From: Platynereis dumerilii
Taxonomy: Eukaryota > Annelida > Polychaeta > Phyllodocida > Nereididae
NCBI GenBank assembly: GCA_026936325.1
Contig: JAPTHN010000001.1
Location: 95,805,859-95,869,858, forward strand
DNA: 64,000 nt
Reading direction: 5' to 3'
Of the stretch, positions 12,100 through 24,623 are shown one piece after another. Position 1 is the stretch's first letter. The number at the start of each line of letters is the position of its first letter. A model generated the notes under the pieces. The model was not told the DNA's origin, did not search any database, and saw nothing but the letters and a program-made list of their open reading frames with translations. The translations under genes and the position numbers were made by a program.

Positions 12100-15000
12100 T
12101 ACATCATTTAATTTCCAGACAAAGAGCAATGCTGCTCACAGACCAAAAATTACCCATGAGCCATTCAATGAAGTACATGTAGAACAGGAAATTGCATTCA
12201 GCAATGATTTTTTTAAGTAACCATATATGCCAAATACCATCCCAATACATCTCACCACACCAACTTGTTTCAGCAAGAGGACTGGACATATCTGACCCCA
12301 AGCCATTATTGCACGCCTCTTACTTACAACAGCTCTATTTCACAAGGTACCCGTCTCCTGGGTAAGTATTTCCTCTGGATTTAATATTTCTTGAAATGGC
12401 CTCCAACAAGAAAGTTTTCAACTGCTTGTCCAGGAATTTATAATCATTCTGGCTGCATGGAACACAGCTAACAAATGTCTTGACACAACTTAGAACTTAG
12501 AACTATCTATCAAACAGCTGGGTCTGCAAAAGAGCTATAGGTCTATAGCAGTGACTATGGAAAGTCAGTGATCAGATGAAGTACATTCAAAGTCAATGCA
12601 TGACATGTCATTAATTGATAATTTAAAGAGGGCCTCTTGGTACATTGGCACATTTCCATTGATGAACTATTAATGATGTTGTATAGTTTTTAGGTAGCTC
12701 TGGAGATTCAGTCAATAATACAACACAGTATTGAAAGACTATTGATTCTCTGAGTCGCTACCAGTAGCTTGCTAATCACAAGTCTGGAAACAGGTGAACT
12801 CTAGAAAACCAAAGGGAACAATTACTCACTTTTGTTGTGACGAGGTTGTCGCATGACAAATCCTTCAAGACTTCAGCTGGAGTCACCCACCAGAGAATGC
12901 ATCTGTGTAATCCATTCATGTTTATAATGGCCACAATCTCTGGTATTGAGCACATTAACTGATAGGTCCCAATTGATTTTTTCAAGAAGAAGGATATCGC
13001 TTGCAAATTAACTCTGACAACCTATAATCAAGTAAGTGAGTGACTTCTATTCTATCCCAGAGATTCTTTGGACAACACAACCTCGGTCATTCTTCACCAT
13101 GTTCACAGCTTAGTCTATATTCTCATGAATGATTCTGCTGGCTGGTATCATGGCAACTCCCAGGGATGAAGACCAACAAATGTGCAGATGACTGGAGTAT
13201 GTATATGACAAGTTTCTATTTGCATTTCTATTTGCATCGATCCTCAGGAGGAAGAAGGAATTTTGTGTATTGCCTGTCACATAAAACTTTAATTTTTAAT
13301 CACACTAATATCAATCTTTATCAGAACTTCACCAAGGACAGATACATTTTCACAATTATTCCTAATACAGAGTCTGCATGGCCAATATATAAGAAATGCC
13401 AAGCGAAGGTGTTCAAAATTGTATTCCTTCGCCTCGATATAACTCTGCTACAATGCAAGCCACCATTAAATGCAACAGGCCTATATAAATTGCCTGTAGG
13501 CATCTTTGGGCATAAATGTGTATTTACTAGCCACTTGACTCACATCAACCAGGGCCATGGCAGCCCATTAACCTCTTACATACTACAAGGTCATACATGA
13601 CGGTCTAATAGTATCCTTGCTACCAACACTACATGTGGCAAAGAAATACCCTGCTTTTCTTGGTGCATTACTGGCGATGTCACTTCCAATATCAGAAAAT
13701 GACTAGATTTTGTGAAGCTGTGAGCTAAATTTTGTGAGATATATTCAATGTGCTTTGCATGTGTATAAATCTCCAGTATTATGATTATTAAAAACTCTAC
13801 ACAGTGGTTTCTGCTTTGTGTGTTCAACAGTGTTGGTGCTCCTTATACTTTTTGTAAAATGTATTAAGGTATAATACTTGATGCATATGGGGTAGGACTA
13901 CACTTTATCTTTGGAAAGTTCTTCAAAACAGGCTCTGGTTCCTTTACTGCCACTGCGCTCTATACAGTATGGTAAATGTTTGGACAAAAAATTAAACTCA
14001 GTGGCTTTTCTTGATGCTTCATATTTAGATTTGTATACTATGTTTTTCACCATGGATCTCTGCTGTTGCTTTAGCTCGATCAGGCTCATCAATTTTCAGG
14101 CGAGTATTTCCTTTGGATTTGATCTGTCTGGAAATGGCCTCCAACACGGAAGCTCTCTATTGCCCCTCTGAATATTACAAGCCAGCCTGACTAGAGTTGT
14201 AGAAAAGTATATAAACCACATTCTGTGAGTGATGGTTGATGGTCACTCCGGGTTTTTCATGAATTTCATTTATAAATACACTAACATTCAATCAAATTTT
14301 CACTAATGCATAAAGCAGCCGACTAGTCAAGTTGCTGCATACGACAGCTTTAATTCTTGGCTTTCCATCCATTTAGGATTTCTGCAACAAATGGAATATT
14401 CACATTTGGCGTTTGCATTAGTCATGAAGCATTTCATATAATACAGAATCTTTCATTCAATGGTAGAATGCATCTTCTGGCAAATGTTTTCAGAGACGTT
14501 TTGAGAACTTTAAAAAAACCGCTTTGAAGTAACAATTAAAGCAAGGCAATTTTTCTTTTGTGCATACCATTACACATAGAATGGACTCAAGCATGGTACT
14601 CTTTGAAGCGAAAGTTTAAAAAAAGCTGATATTCAGAACTGGATGAGTATATGTAGACTTTGTGCCTTTAAATCCGATCCACAAGCATGGATATCTCATT
14701 TTAATGAGAGAAATTAATTAAGAACATCATAGTGACTTACATCAATCAGAAAGTCAAATGTCAAACATCTACAATGACATTTTGTTGTATTAACTACACA
14801 AAATTGTTTACATTCTATTCAACATCTGAAATGCTGAAATGACACATATTCATTATTGAAGCAATTTCAATCTCAATTCTGGTTAATTGACAATATTATC
14901 AAATTTCTTAACTCATGAAGAATACACAAATTGATTTATTTCTCAGAAATGCCAATTATTAATCTGCTATCAAGCAAAGGTGAGTGACTTCAAAATCCAA

Positions 15001-16180
15001 CAGCAGCTCCTTTAAAGGCAACTGATTGGCACAGATCTGTCAGCCCACCTCCTGCTACAATCTGGTGTTATTTTTTGTATAACCCCATTTGCCAAGCTGC
15101 CAGAAGCTGTCAAATTTGTGAAAATCTGCATAAAATAGCAGAATTTTAGTAAATTCAACACTTCCTAGCCCATTAGGAAGACCTGCTATAAAATAGCTGA
15201 TGCCAGATTTGAATTGCCCTCCCAAAACTTACTCAGAAACTATGGAGTGAGGAAAACATATCAATTACTTCAATGATTTTTGCAATATCTTCAGGATTTG
15301 CAAGTTCGCCAAGGGGGAATTACATTATAAACTTCAAGTGAATTCTGGTAAAGGTAAGTATTTATAGAATCGGCCAAAATTTTACATGTGACTTCTACTA
15401 TATAAACTGCAATAACCGACCAAGGTCAAGCAGGATCGGAAAATATTGGGGGCACCTGAAACACCCTAATGTGTATAGTATCAATTTCATCTGAGTCTGC
15501 AACTTTACATTACATGGCCTAATTCAGATCCCAAGCCTAAAGTAGATCACTTGCTTTGCATTACTGAGCAATTCTACTTCATCACAGATCACTGCTGTTA
15601 CTTTCCGTTCATTACAGCTTATTCATTCTCCAGACATGTAATTCCCCTTGACTTGGCATTTCGTCAAATGACCCAAGCAGGAAGCGGTCTGGACACACTG
15701 CTTGTCTGAAGATTTACTGGCCTGTCTGAGTGTCTGCCAAGCCAGCTCTGGAAACAGTATGAGCCACATGACGGTGAAAGATGGATAAAATTAATCTGCC
15801 CATCAGCACCTTCAAAATCATCCAAGAGATGGTTCCTTGGACAACACGAGGTCACTCTCTAGCTGCCACACAGATTGGAAGCAACCATACTCTGCAGCAC
15901 TTCTAATAGCAAATGAATTACCCTCTCCTGTTGCGGATGAGGCTGCCACTGCAGGTACTGCTACTTCATGAGATGTAAGCAGACTCAGACTCAGACAATA
16001 TTTATTAAGACTCAATAAAAAAGTAACAGAGCCAGCAAATACTGTCATGGAGGTGAGTGGTGTTTACACTTCAACATGTTAGTGCATTTTGATCACTCAG
16101 GATACAGTGTCTCTCTGATGAACATATCAGCCTGGTATGCACAAGTGCATGCCCAAGAATAACTTCCATAGACGTACCAC
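12100..16180 (+). repeat. Long unit of the duplicated array (copy aligned with 16.96-22.45 kb)
   Basis: Order of segments: GAAATTGCATTCAGCAATGA (12.19 kb), recurrent core (12.34), AGTCGCTACCAGTAGCTTGC (12.75), TATCCCAGAGATTCTTTGG (13.05), CACTTGACTCACA (13.53), CTTGATGCATATGGGG (13.88), core (14.07), GGAATATTCACATTTGG (14.39), CAAGCAAAGGTGAGTGACTT (14.97), core variant (15.6), CTGCCACTGCAGGTACTG (15.94). The same segments recur in the same order 4.7-5 kb downstream. Frames such as 13,166-13,600 are not preserved intact between copies, so I do not call genes here. Confidence 0.75.
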
Positions 16181-16225
16181 GTGCCAAATTTTTGGGAGGA
16201 CCAGCGCCATGCATTTTCCCAAATT

Positions 16226-16280
<55 letters not shown>

Positions 16281-16318
16281 GTTTACTGACTTACTGACTT
16301 ACTTACTTACTTACTTAC
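16226..16318. repeat. (CTTA)n microsatellite with (CTGA) interruptions
   Basis: About 90 bases of ACTT/CTTA tetranucleotides, interrupted near 16,278-16,300 by AAGT and two CTGA units. Confidence 0.95.
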
Positions 16319-16379
16319 CGGTGTTGTGGGACAGAATCAAAACTAATAGTATTTCATGAACTTGATAAGGTTGTGTGAT

Positions 16380-16725
16380 CAGGGTTCCCGCAAAACTTTA
16401 GAGCCGAAACTCTGTAACTTTTCCATATTAGCCAAGACCAAATTTTGGATTTCCCATGACTAAATCCTTACTTATAAATAGACATAATTGCGGTCAAGAT
16501 GCACACCAAAACAAATTTGGGCACAAACAAATTTGCGAAGTGACATCTGTTTCCACCCGTGCAGTCCATTCACTACAAGTATCACAACCACGAAAATCTA
16601 TAACATTTTAGTAAAAATTAGGACCAAAAATTGAGTATTCAATTATTTTGACAATTTTTTGTTTTTCAATGACTTTTCCATGATCACACATTTTTCCATG
16701 ACTTTCCCTGAATGTGTGAACCCTG
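16380..16725. mobile_element. hAT-like MITE, 346 bp
   Basis: Starts CAGGGTTCCCGCA and ends TGTGTGAACCCTG, so the inverted termini share CAGGGTTC, and both arms carry ATGACTTTTCC/GGAAAAG-type repeats. CAGGGTT termini are usual for hAT. The flanking 8-mers do not form a convincing target duplication, and no transposase is present. Confidence 0.5.
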
Positions 16726-16959
16726 GCGTTACTTTGTTTTGTTTGTTGATAAAGTAAACTTTTAAATCAACACAACGAAGTGCAATGATAATGTTTTGTT
16801 TTGAGAGTAATGACTTCATAGGATTTATGAAACAACACAATATAACCGGCTATGTTGACAAAGAAAGTGTTGTCAGTGGTTTTTTGCTGGTTAGTGCATT
16901 AGCCTGTGGCTTAAAAGTGCATCATCAAATTCCTAGAGAGACAGCAATGCTACTCACGG
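16726..16959. other. Unique-looking gap between array units
   Basis: Short AT-rich stretch between the hAT-like element and the next array unit. Only frames near 60 codons are present and I see no support for a gene. Confidence 0.4.
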
Positions 16960-19900
16960 ACCAAAATAACCAGTGAGCCAGTCACTGAAGTAGACTGTAG
17001 AACCGGAAATTGCATTCAGCAGTGAGTTTTATTTCTAGAGTTTTTCTCCAGAATACCATATATATGCCAAATACCATCCCTATACATCTCTGTGGGTCAC
17101 CACTCCAACCCGTTCCATATTAGCAAGAGGACAGGACAAATCTGACCCCAAGCCATTATTAGATGCTGGCCTCTCACTTTCAACAGCTCTATTTCACTGT
17201 TGCTTCAATTCAGCTCATCCATCTCCTGGGTAAGTATTTCCTCCAGGTTTACAATTAAGTTATGGAAATGGCCTCAAAGAAGAAAGTTTTCATTTGCTTG
17301 TCCAAGAATTCTTTAAAACAATCTGGACATCAATTGGAACTAGCTGTCTACCTCTAACAAAGAGGTCTACAGCAGTGATTATATTTTTAAAAAATTATCA
17401 GATGAAGTACATTCAATGTCAAAGCATGTGTCATTGATGTTTTAAAGAGGGCCTATTGGAGTCTAGGTACATTTCTCATTGATGAAATATTAAATATGTT
17501 GTATATGCGTTGTAAATATCTTCAACAGTTAAAAATTGCTGGCAAAAATACTCACTGAAAGAAACCATATTACAGTGTAATGCCACCAGATCACTGTTCC
17601 TGAAACTGCAAATTGTCTTTTTTAAATCCTACTTAGGTTTACGTCTTGTTAGGGTTTTCAGGTAACTCTGGTGATTCAATCAATAAAACACAGTATTGAA
17701 TGACTATTGATTCTCTGAGTCGCTACCAGTAGCTTACTAATCACAGGTCTGGAGACAGGTGAACTCAAGAAAACCCAGAAGAAGCTATTTCTGGCTTTAT
17801 TTATGATGAGGCTGTCACTTGACTTCAGCCAGAGAATGAATCTGTGTAATCCATTCATGTTAGTAATGGCACTCTGTTATCGAGTATACTGATAGGTCCA
17901 AATTGATTTTTGAAGAAGAAGGATGATCACTTGTGAATTAAATCTGACAATCTGTAATCAAGTGAATGACTTCTATTCTATCCCAGAGATTCTTTGGACA
18001 ACACAACCTTGGTCATTCTTCACCATGTTCACAGCTTAGTGTATATTCTCATGAGTGTCACTGCTGGCTGGCACCATTGCTACTCCCAGACAGGGCCCGG
18101 ATAATTGGGGGCCTGGAAAAACCAAAAATATGTCACATTTTAGCACTCGCATCATTGCCATGTTTAAGGTAAAACCAAATGAAGGTGTTCAAAATCATAT
18201 TCCTTTGCCTCAATATAACTCTGCTACAATGCAAGCCACTATAAAAAGCAACGGGCCTATATAAATTGCCTGTAGGCATCTTGAGGCATAAATGTGTATT
18301 TACTAGCCACTTGACTCACACCAACCAGGGCCATGGCAGCACAATAACCTCTCTTTACACACTACAAGGTCAATATGATGGTCTAACAGTATCCTTGCTA
18401 CCAACACTACACATGGCAAAGCACTTCCCTGCTTTTCTTGGTGCATTACTGGTGATGTCACTTCCAATATCAGAAATAAACTATATTTTGGCAGGCCGTG
18501 AGCTAAATCTTGTGAGATCTATTCAAAGTGCTATGTATGTGTATAAATCTCCAGTATTCTGATGATTAAAAACTTTGTGTGTTGGTGCTTCTGTGTACTT
18601 TTTAAACATATATTAAGGTATATTGCTTGATGCATGGGGTAGGACCACACTTTATTGTTGGAAAGTTCTTCAAAACTGGCTCTGGTTCCTTTACTGTCAC
18701 TGTACTCTACAGTATGGTAAATGTTTGGACAAAAGAAATCCCCCAATGGCTTTTCTGGATGCTTCATATTTACATTTGTACTGCATCTCCATTTCACCAT
18801 GGATCACTGCTAGTTGTTGCTTTAGCTTGATCCGGCTCATCTATTTTCAGGCAAGTGTTTCCTTTGGATTTGATCTGTCTAGAAACGGCCTCCAACATCT
18901 CCAGGTTTTCATGAATATCATAGTTATACACTTTTTTTTATACATGCAGAATACTGCTTAATAACTATGACTTGCCAAGAATGGTTTGAATGGTTCACAA
19001 AATTTAATTCATATTCATAAAACATATTTTGGTGCATGAACCAAAGTTATTCAACAATTTATCTGATTGGTTTTCAGATATCCTCGGCTGCATTTCGGCA
19101 GCTTTAATTGTTGGCTTTCCATCCAGTTAGGATTTCTGCAACAAAATGGAATATTCACATTTGGCATTTGCACTAGTCATGAAGCATTTCCGCAGAATAT
19201 TTACTCAATTAAAGTGTAAATCTTTTGGTGAAAAATTTCAGACACCTTTTGAAAACGTAGTAAAAGCTGCTTTGAAGAAACAATCACAGAAACTCAATTT
19301 TTCCTTTGTGCATGCCATTACAAAAAACAAAGTATGTATTCAGAACTGGTTGGGTATACTATGTGCTTTTAAAGCCAATCCACAGACATGGACCTCTCAT
19401 TTTAATTAAAGACAGAACAATGTAATGATTCGATTAATTGGAAAGTCAAATGTCAAACATTTACAATGACATTTCGTTGTATTAACTACACAAAATTGTT
19501 TACATTTTATTCAACATCTGGGCTGCTAAAGTAACGCATATTCATTATTGAAGAAATTTCAATCTCAATTCTGGTTAATTGACAACATTATCAAATTTCT
19601 TAACTCACGAAGAATACACAAATTGATTAATTTCACAGAAATGCCAATTATTAATCTGCTATCAAGCAAAGGTGAGTGACATCAAAATCCAACAGCAGCT
19701 CCTTTAAAGGCAACTGATTGGCTCAGATCTGTCAGCCCACCTCCTCAGCCCCCATGTCTGCGAGCGCTGCCAACTTCAAGTTCTGTCAGTGCCTGAATCG
19801 TTAAATTGAAATTGTGTTGATAACTAAATTCATGCAACGTGACTCTTGATTCCAAATGTCAGATTTGGTAAATATATGTCACAACACTTAGTTTTCTATG

Positions 19901-22450
19901 CAGCACAATGTATGTGGAGACAATTTGTGTGAGCCGTGCGGCTTCCTTAGGCAGTTACCAGGATAGAAATACGCTTCAAGTCAGCATAACATAATGACAT
20001 TAACTCCTCGTCTATATAGAGTCTACATGCTACAATCCTTTATTCTTTAATTAGATTACATCAGCCATTTTTGCCTTGTTTTTTTATAATTAAATGATCA
20101 TGCCACAGTAGACGAGAGACCCCTAAATTTAAAAATAAACTGCGTTCTTGGGCTATTATCATCAAACAATTTCAAAATAATGCTTCTAATGTCTATATGT
20201 TTAAGGATTTTTGCCATCTTTAATCACTACTGCACTACAATCCAGCACTTCCATACAATTTATATTCGGGCAAGTTTTTCTCCTGCTGGATTTGCTAGGA
20301 AGGAAGCAAGAAAGCCACTCCCCGCTGTACATATTGGAAGATTTAAGGGACAGTCTTGACTGGAATAATAGCAGCAAATCAGCTACAAAAAATATAAGTT
20401 GGAATCAGTTGGTAAATTTTTCTCAGAAGTAAAGGATAGGTGTATTTGTCTGCTTCTCTGTGCTTTTTCATCATAAACTTTTACTGTATCGTCATATATA
20501 CAAGTATAAAGTAACAATTTCATCATGTAACTACACATGTACTTCAGCCAAGACAAAAACTTAGATCCCAAACCTGAAGCAGATGACTTGCTTTTCATTT
20601 CACAACAATTCTGCTTCATCACAGATCACTACTGTTACTTTCCGTTCATTACAGCTCATCCATTCTCCAGACATGTAATTCCCCTTTACTGGACATTTCT
20701 GGGAATTACCCAAGCAGGAAAGCCGTCTGGACACACTGCTTGTCTGAAGATTTACTGGCCGAGCCAGCTCTATGAAACAGTATAAGCCACAGTCATGTCT
20801 GTGCGAGATGGATAGGATAAAGCTGCCCATGAGGGGTGTAAGATGTTAGCTCAGGTGACTGTACTGGATCCCGGGTTTGGTTTCTGCTCTGACCAGCTCA
20901 GCTAGACCCCATTGAACAGTAGTCTTTGCCTACTATGCTTTGCCCTCCTGTTATCATTCACTTCCAAGTCTATAAATACAGGATGTAAATCATCCCCGAT
21001 CATCCATTCATACCTCTTTTATCTTTTTCCAATAACAATAATAATCTAATATCAGAAAGTTACCTACTTAAAAAAATGAGTACAATTTGATGAATCCTTT
21101 GAGATGTATTTGCAAAATTATGACACCTGAGCGTATACATTTTTTCCTTTGAACTACGGTAGACTGTGAGTGACAGTACACACAAGTCCATCAAGTGGCA
21201 ATATGAATTGTACTCAGAAGGCTCATTTCCGGTCTTATCTACATAAGCATCTTTCACTTCACAATTTATAGTCAACATACATGCACATGTTTTATGCCAA
21301 CACTGAGGCTTAATTTGTGGCCCGGGCCCATATTTTACTGCAGCTCCATTTCACCATGGATCACTGCTGTTGCTTTAGTTCAATCCAGCTCATCCATCTC
21401 CAGTCAAGTAGTTCCTTTGGATTGACTATGCTGCAAATGGCCTCCACCATGGAATAATTTTTTAATTAGTCTGAATTCAAAGTCTGCCTTACCACTGAAA
21501 AATGTATAACTAATGTCAATTAAGAAAAGGTTCCAGGATTATGTAGGCCTGCCATATTCTGTTAGTGATGGACCATCTATGCCTTATTCCTCTTGTAATA
21601 TGAACAATAAAATCAATTCACAATAGTCGAATAACTAATACATACAAATATTCAATTAAAATTTCTGAAATGTATGAAGCATTGTAGTAGAATATTAACA
21701 AAAGCACATTGCTATTTCAAGGAAAATGCCTTAGCTCTGATTGATTCACAAAATTAATTCAACAAATATGAAGTAAATTTCATTACATCAAGCAAAATTA
21801 TTCAACATCCTATCCGAGTGTTTAGAAGAATCCCTTGGCTATAATGTGGCATGTAGCTTCAACTGTGGACTTTCCATCCAGTTCTCCTACAGAAATGGAA
21901 TTTTCACATTTGGCATTTGCATTAGTCATTAAACATTTATTCAGAATCGTTCACTCAATTAGAGAATGCATCTTTTGGCCAAACCTTTCAGAGACCTTTT
22001 GGAAACTAAAAAAAATGCTTTGAAGATAATTAAATGAAAGGCAGTTTTTCCTTTATTCGTGCCATAACACATAAAATCGACTCAATCATGGTAATTCAAA
22101 TGTCCAATATATTTGGCGTATTAACTAAACCACTTTTGTTTACATTTACTCCTCAAAACCTGAAATGGCAATCAAACGTGATGCACTGATGCATATATTA
22201 TTTATGGAGCCAATTTCAAGTTTTTGTTAATTTTAGAAATGTAATCAGATTAATTTCAAGTCTGATTACTTGGCAACCTTATCCAATTTCTCAACTCCCG
22301 AGGAATACACAAATTGATTAATTTCTCAGCAATAGCAATTATTAACTCATCAAGCGAAGGAGTGACTTCAAAATCCAGCATCGACGCCTTAAATATAAAG
22401 GTAAAAGATTAGCTCATAACTGTCAGCCCATTTCCTCACGGTCCCCATGT
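16960..22450 (+). repeat. Second long unit of the duplicated array, with an internal partial repeat
   Basis: Repeats the segment order of 12,100-15,790 (for example CAGTGAGCCAGTCACTGAAG at 16.97, AGTCGCTACCAGTAGCTTAC at 17.72, CTCACACCAACCAGGGCCAT at 18.31, CAAGCAAAGGTGAGTGACAT at 19.66 kb). After a SINE relic it continues with the 11.24-11.7-type segment at 21.04 kb and then repeats the core plus the GGAATTTTCACATTTGG and TATCCAATTTCTCAACTC segments at 21.37-22.44 kb. Divergence between copies is considerable but order and strand are kept. Confidence 0.75.
20838..21020 (+). mobile_element. Old tRNA-derived SINE copy
   Basis: Decayed relative of the SINEs at 29.0 and 36.26 kb: GTGACTGTACTGGATCCCGGG head, then AAATACAGGATGTAAATC and GATCATCCATTCAT tail. 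The B box is degraded. Confidence 0.5.
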
Positions 22451-22712
22451 CTGCCAATGCTGCCAACTTCAGGTTCTGGCGCTGTCAGAATCTAAAATTG
22501 AAATTGTTTGTGCTGCTTAATTACTACATGTTCTTTCCGTTCATCAGATCTACCGTGAAAAGGTCATACCTGTGCAGGAAAACCACAGAATAGCTATGAC
22601 AAGATTTCGCTCGAGCAGTCATCGTCTCAAAACAGACCGAGGCACATGTGGCCCTTACCTATTCCTTGACTGAAGACTTAAGGTCTCGATTTCCAGACCT
22701 GAAGGTCACTAC
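22451..22712. other. No feature seen
   Basis: Short stretch between the end of the array unit and the Tc1/mariner copy. No reading frame or repeat recognised. Confidence 0.4.
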
Positions 22713-22714
22713 TA

Positions 22715-23635
22715 CAGGGTGGTCAAAAAAAACTTTACACTTATGAATAATTTTTTGGATGCCGCTCATTGTAACAAATGCTTATTTTTCAATGCAAAAA
22801 CAACTTGTATAGCAAAGTATAACTCTTCTAGAGACAATTTATTCATTAGGAGGTCCTTTTGGACTGATGACTTTTCTGCAGTGGGCCTAAAATGATGCAG
22901 AGGTGTCAAAAATGTGACTTTGTGGCCGTTTTTCCGATATAAACGTAATGGATGCCTTTATTGGGCAACTAAGGTCTGTGGTGTCTTGCAGGGATCTGCC
23001 TCTAAGTTTGCCCGTCCAGAATAATCACATTGATTGAGATCTTGTGATAACAGGGGGCATATTGTCCGGCTGAGAAACTTGACAGAGCGAACCTTGATCC
23101 AGTTCTGGGCTTTCCAAGGGAGTGTGGCTGATGCCCCATCTTGTTTGAAGATCAAATTATCTGTGGCACTGTATGTCTTATCTATCCAGGGCTTTAGATG
23201 CTCTTTCAAGATATTAATATGTACTTTTCATGTGATTTCAACACCCTGATCATCCACTTTCAGACGGCTTTGTTTTAAAATCTTATAATGGCCATGGTGA
23301 AGTCTGAACTTGCTATAGCACCTTCTGGTTTGTGCACAATTGTGCCTCTGTCTGCTCAATTTCATTTTATGTTGTATTTATTTTGTCCTGTGAAGCTCAG
23401 TAGCTTCAAAATTGCTGATGGGCCATGAACAACCCAGAGTAGTAAAAACGCAGGAGCACTCCCGGCTTCAATTTTGTCTGCTATCAAAAAAGTAATGAAC
23501 CGTTTTGATTATTAACCAATTTTCCAAAGATCTAACATACTTGGCTTGTATACACAATAAGTACCCAGGCACTGACTCAATCATGGCAGCCTGGAAAATA
23601 AAATATCAACTGTAAAGTTTTTTTTGACCACTCTG
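22715..23635 (-). mobile_element. Internally deleted Tc1/mariner element, 921 bp
   Basis: Inverted termini CAGGGTGGTCAAAAAAAAC (from 22715) and its partner ending at 23635 differ at about two positions over 28 bases. TA flanks both ends (22713-22714 and 23636-23637), the usual target of this superfamily. The inside encodes part of a transposase on the minus strand. Full-length relatives are about 1.3 kb, so part of the 5' coding region is missing. Confidence 0.85.
22958..23280 (-). pseudogene. Tc1/mariner transposase fragment (C-terminal half)
   Basis: Decayed DDE transposase. The frame at 22958-23209 reads IFKQDGASAT (second catalytic Asp in QDG) and LSQDLNQCDYS (third, in CDY), then ANLEADPCKTPQTLV, matching the typical QDGAPAH...SPDLNPLDYS...LEAKVCK pattern. 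In this copy 37 residues separate the two Asp, the spacing of the maT group, though small indels could have shifted it. Upstream, KVDDQGVEIT followed by a stop at about 23,230 is the segment before the QDG motif, and the N-terminal DNA-binding domain is absent. It is not functional. Confidence 0.85.
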
Positions 23636-23682
23636 TACCTTTTTGTAAATTGGTCCTTTGGACAATAAACAACATACATAAG

Positions 23683-23741
23683 TACATACATACATACATA
23701 CATACATACATACATACATACATACATACATACATACATAC
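23683..23741. repeat. (TACA)n microsatellite
   Basis: About 15 perfect tetranucleotide units. It keeps frames open on the minus strand (MYVCMYVC pattern), which is an artefact. Confidence 0.95.
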
Positions 23742-24623
23742 TGAAATGTGACTCTTGATATTAATTTTCAGATTTGGTAAAATACAGGACACAATACTTA
23801 ATGGTTTTCTATACGACTCTATCACTATGTATACAGAAACAATTAGTCTTACCCAAAAAATATACATATATTATATATGTAAGGAAACTTCTATGTCTCC
23901 ATAGAGTCTATAAGGTTGTAACCCTTTAATTATTCTTTCATTAGATTGTAAACTTCATCCTTGTTCTTCTTGTTTTTTTAAATAAAATTATCAAGCTCTT
24001 CATTGTGTAAATCAGGCAATTATTATAATGAAATTTTTCGACAATTTAATTATCTGTTTAGACAATTAACAGACTTAAGATTGAACAAAGAACATAAATA
24101 TTGTACACTCTAAAAAAATTTGGATATTAGTGGTATTGTGCAAAACCAGTGTTTACAATAAAAAACCAGTTTGGTATTTTTCAACTATATTTGGTATTCT
24201 TCAGAACAAGTTGTATTTCTCTTGAAAATTGGTTTTGGTCATGGGGAATTATGGTATTTATAAAAACCAAACTTCTGGAAAAGCACCTTTATTATGATCC
24301 ATTTTTAAGATACTTGTGGAACAATGATTTGAGGTGTTTAAAATGTTAATGTTTTGGTTCATGTTTTTAAAATTCATGCATGTCACTTTATTTAGAAGTT
24401 TTAAGAAAGAGGACTGACTGGGCTGTATATCAGTCATGGCTACTGGAATATCCAAATAGGTATTTTACTAATCCCTCAGGGCTCACTCACCGGCTGACCT
24501 CACCTACAAACTCAAAACTGTGAACATCTCGCCAGACAAGAAAAGCTGTTTGTTTATCAATCAAGACTTAAGAAGGTTTAAGGCAGAGTTTGTTAGTCTG
24601 AACATATCAGTAGAAGAGTGTGC

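Noticed and set aside
13166-13600. 144-codon frame, partly similar to 18266-18562
   Set aside because: Similarity is DNA-level duplication in the array; the frame breaks in the other copy and no domain is seen.
22958-23209. Functional transposase gene
   Set aside because: Only the C-terminal part remains, with an in-frame stop just upstream and no DNA-binding domain.
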